From assembly GCA_022709995.1 (NCBI GenBank), contig JAKLHU010000081.1, positions 1 through 7,918 on the forward strand: a stretch of 7,918 nucleotides of DNA, read 5' to 3'. The DNA comes from Verrucomicrobiota bacterium. GTDB taxonomy: Bacteria > Verrucomicrobiota > Lentisphaeria > Oligosphaerales > Oligosphaeraceae. Below the pieces are notes generated by a model. That model made no database searches and was not told where the DNA came from. It saw nothing but the letters and a program-made list of their open reading frames with translations. The translations under genes and the position numbers were made by a program. Below, piece by piece: positions 6,813-7,918 of this stretch (position 1 is the stretch's first letter; each line of letters begins with the position of its first letter).

Positions 6813-6831
6813 ATAACGCAGTATAACGCAG
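6813..6831. repeat. Short tandem repeat containing a -10-like box
   Basis: ATAACGCAG occurs at 6813-6821 and 6823-6831 with a 10-bp period. The second copy overlaps TATAAC (6822-6827), one base from the -10 consensus, but no reasonable -35 lies at the right distance. If this is a promoter for the deacetylase-like gene it would need an activator. Confidence 0.3.
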
Positions 6832-6881
6832 CAGTGGAATCGGCTCGATTCCGAAGGCGGCATAGGCTTGGAGAAACGTCC

Positions 6882-7769
6882 ATGAACAGCGATGTCCAGT
6901 ATTTTGGCATGAGTGTCGACGATGTCGCCTTGACCGGCTGGTCGCAGGCGGGCAATCTGCGGAAGCTGCTGGCGTTTTTTGCCGCCGAGGGTGTTCCGGC
7001 GACTTTTTTTGTCGTTCCTCTTGATGAAGACAGCGGCCGTCCTTTTCAGGCTCTGCCTGGCGACTACGCCGGTCTATTGCGGGATGCGTACGCTTCCGGC
7101 CATGCGATTGGCCAGCACGGGCTGCGGCACAACCGTTTCGAATTCGGCATTCCGCCCGCGATGATCCTGGACTTGCCGCACGAGAGCGAGAACAAGCGCT
7201 TTGCCGAGGAGAACCGCCAGCGCCTGGCCGGCGAGCATGTCTGCGAGAAGCTGCGGCCGCGCCTGCGCCAGGGGCGGGAAATCCTGGAGGACGCGCTGGG
7301 GTTTCCGATCGTCGGGTTCCGGTCGCCGGCGCTGCAGGAGAGCCCCGGCATGTTCGCGGCGATTGCCGCCGAGGGCTATCAGTATGACAGCTCGCAGTGC
7401 CTGCAGGAGACCGGCTGGGACTATCTCCTCGACCGCATGGACGTGCCGCCGCGGGAGATCACCCGGGCGCGCTGGGAGAAGATTCGGCGCAAGTGCCAGA
7501 CTCCGATCCTGCCGCTTACCTGCGACTACACCTGGTATCTCTCCCGGAAGAAATACGACCAGGTTCTGGCGCTGGCGCAACATGACTTCCACGCCTGTCT
7601 GCGCGAGGGTTTGCCGATGGTCACGGTCTGCCACGTCGATCCCGTCTGGGACGGCGAAGGCATCCGCTTCCTGCGTGAATTCTACACCTGGGCGCGCAGC
7701 GCCGCCGCGTCCCAAGGCAAGACGCTGCAATTCATGACGTTGGACGACCTGGCCCGGGAGGTGGAGTAA
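6882..7769 (+). CDS. Polysaccharide deacetylase-family protein (CE4/NodB-like), cytoplasmic
   Basis: ATG 6882 has GGAG (6870-6873) eight bases upstream, and the conserved fold begins directly after it. The frame is open much further upstream, but that part overlaps the GH28-like gene and is not coding. The protein has 295 residues. The metal-binding Asp-His-His set of CE4 enzymes is present: D13-D14 in MSVDDVAL (motif 1), and H79 and H83 in QHGLRH (motif 2). GFRSPALQ at 145-152 fits motif 3, and CHVDPVWD near 250-257 fits the late His motif. FFAAEGVPATFFVVP near 33-47 is the usual second strand. Family members remove acetyl or similar N- or O-linked groups from sugars using a divalent metal. 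No signal peptide is seen, so it probably acts on imported oligosaccharides or a cytoplasmic intermediate. Its stop codon directly abuts the next start, so the two genes are translated from one message. The family is clear; the substrate is unknown. Confidence 0.87.
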   Translation: MNSDVQYFGMSVDDVALTGWSQAGNLRKLLAFFAAEGVPATFFVVPLDEDSGRPFQALPGDYAGLLRDAYASGHAIGQHGLRHNRFEFGIPPAMILDLPHESENKRFAEENRQRLAGEHVCEKLRPRLRQGREILEDALGFPIVGFRSPALQESPGMFAAIAAEGYQYDSSQCLQETGWDYLLDRMDVPPREITRARWEKIRRKCQTPILPLTCDYTWYLSRKKYDQVLALAQHDFHACLREGLPMVTVCHVDPVWDGEGIRFLREFYTWARSAAASQGKTLQFMTLDDLAREVE

Positions 7770-7918
7770 ATGGACGGCAAGCCGAAAATCGTCAGTTTCG
7801 ACTCGGCGGACGCCGGCGTCTTCGGCGATGTGCTGACGCAGCGCCGGGTCCCGCCCCGCACGGTTGTGGGCCTGCTGGGCCTCGGCTATTTCGAATACTG
7901 GCGCATGTATCCGGAGCT
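7770..7918 (+). CDS. Start of a possible L-fucose/L-arabinose isomerase-like protein, cut by window edge
   Basis: ATG 7770 follows the TAA of the deacetylase-like gene with no gap. GGGAGG (7756-7761) lies within the end of that gene, a layout typical of translational coupling. Only 49 codons are visible: MDGKPKIVSFDSADAG, then VVGLLGLGYFEYWRMYPEL. The stretch from VGLLGLGYFEYWRMYP resembles the N-terminus of L-fucose/L-arabinose isomerase-like proteins, which interconvert aldoses and ketoses. I recognise this by pattern only and too little is present to see catalytic residues. The position fits the entry of a released deoxy- or pentose sugar into metabolism. It is a real gene with good confidence; the function is tentative. 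Confidence 0.6.
   Translation, partial: MDGKPKIVSFDSADAGVFGDVLTQRRVPPRTVVGLLGLGYFEYWRMYPE

Noticed and set aside
6342..6881. 180-codon in-frame extension upstream of the deacetylase-like protein
   Set aside because: It runs in another frame through the 3' part of the GH28-like gene. It is Arg/Pro/Ser-rich shadow sequence, while ATG 6882 has a ribosome site and starts the conserved fold.

Overview
The window is GC-rich bacterial DNA that reads like a carbohydrate-use locus from the Lentisphaerota (Victivallis-like; Verrucomicrobiota/Planctomycetota superphylum). The main clue is a small prepilin-like protein at 985-1728. It has an N-terminus of the form [20 protein letters not shown] with no glycine before the Phe, and a C-terminal H-X9-DG motif. 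This combination is known to be heavily expanded in Lentisphaerota and Planctomycetota. The taxonomic call is inferred from protein signatures only.

Layout, left to right. (1) 1-702, minus strand: an AraC-family regulator, cut by the window edge inside its DNA-binding domain. (2) 703-984: a divergent control region. It holds a tandem GC-rich repeat in the regulator's leader, a 21-bp-phased direct repeat in an AT-rich island, a promoter with a perfect TATAAT box, and a leader hairpin. (3) 985-1728, plus strand: the prepilin-like H-X9-DG protein, followed by an intrinsic terminator at 1836-1867. (4) 1906-4959: a large secreted protein with a GH71/GH99-like barrel, a long beta-rich middle and a C-terminal LamG/concanavalin-like domain. 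(5) 4960-5329: a non-coding gap with nested inverted repeats. (6) 5330-6664: a GH28-fold beta-helix protein without a signal peptide, with some of the usual catalytic residues replaced. (7) 6665-6881: a short spacer with a second 21-bp-phased direct repeat. (8) 6882-7769: a polysaccharide deacetylase-like protein without a signal peptide. Its stop codon abuts (9) 7770-7918, the start of a probable sugar isomerase-like protein that leaves the window.

How the genes may work together (inference). The secreted barrel-LamG protein would bind and cut an external polysaccharide, perhaps with the prepilin-like protein at the cell surface. The cytoplasmic GH28-like and deacetylase-like proteins would trim imported acetylated oligosaccharides, and the isomerase-like protein would pass a released sugar into central metabolism. 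The AraC-type protein would sense a sugar and act at the 21-bp-phased repeats. No transporter is visible, and the substrate cannot be read from the sequence. I see no mobile element, tRNA, rRNA or CRISPR array.
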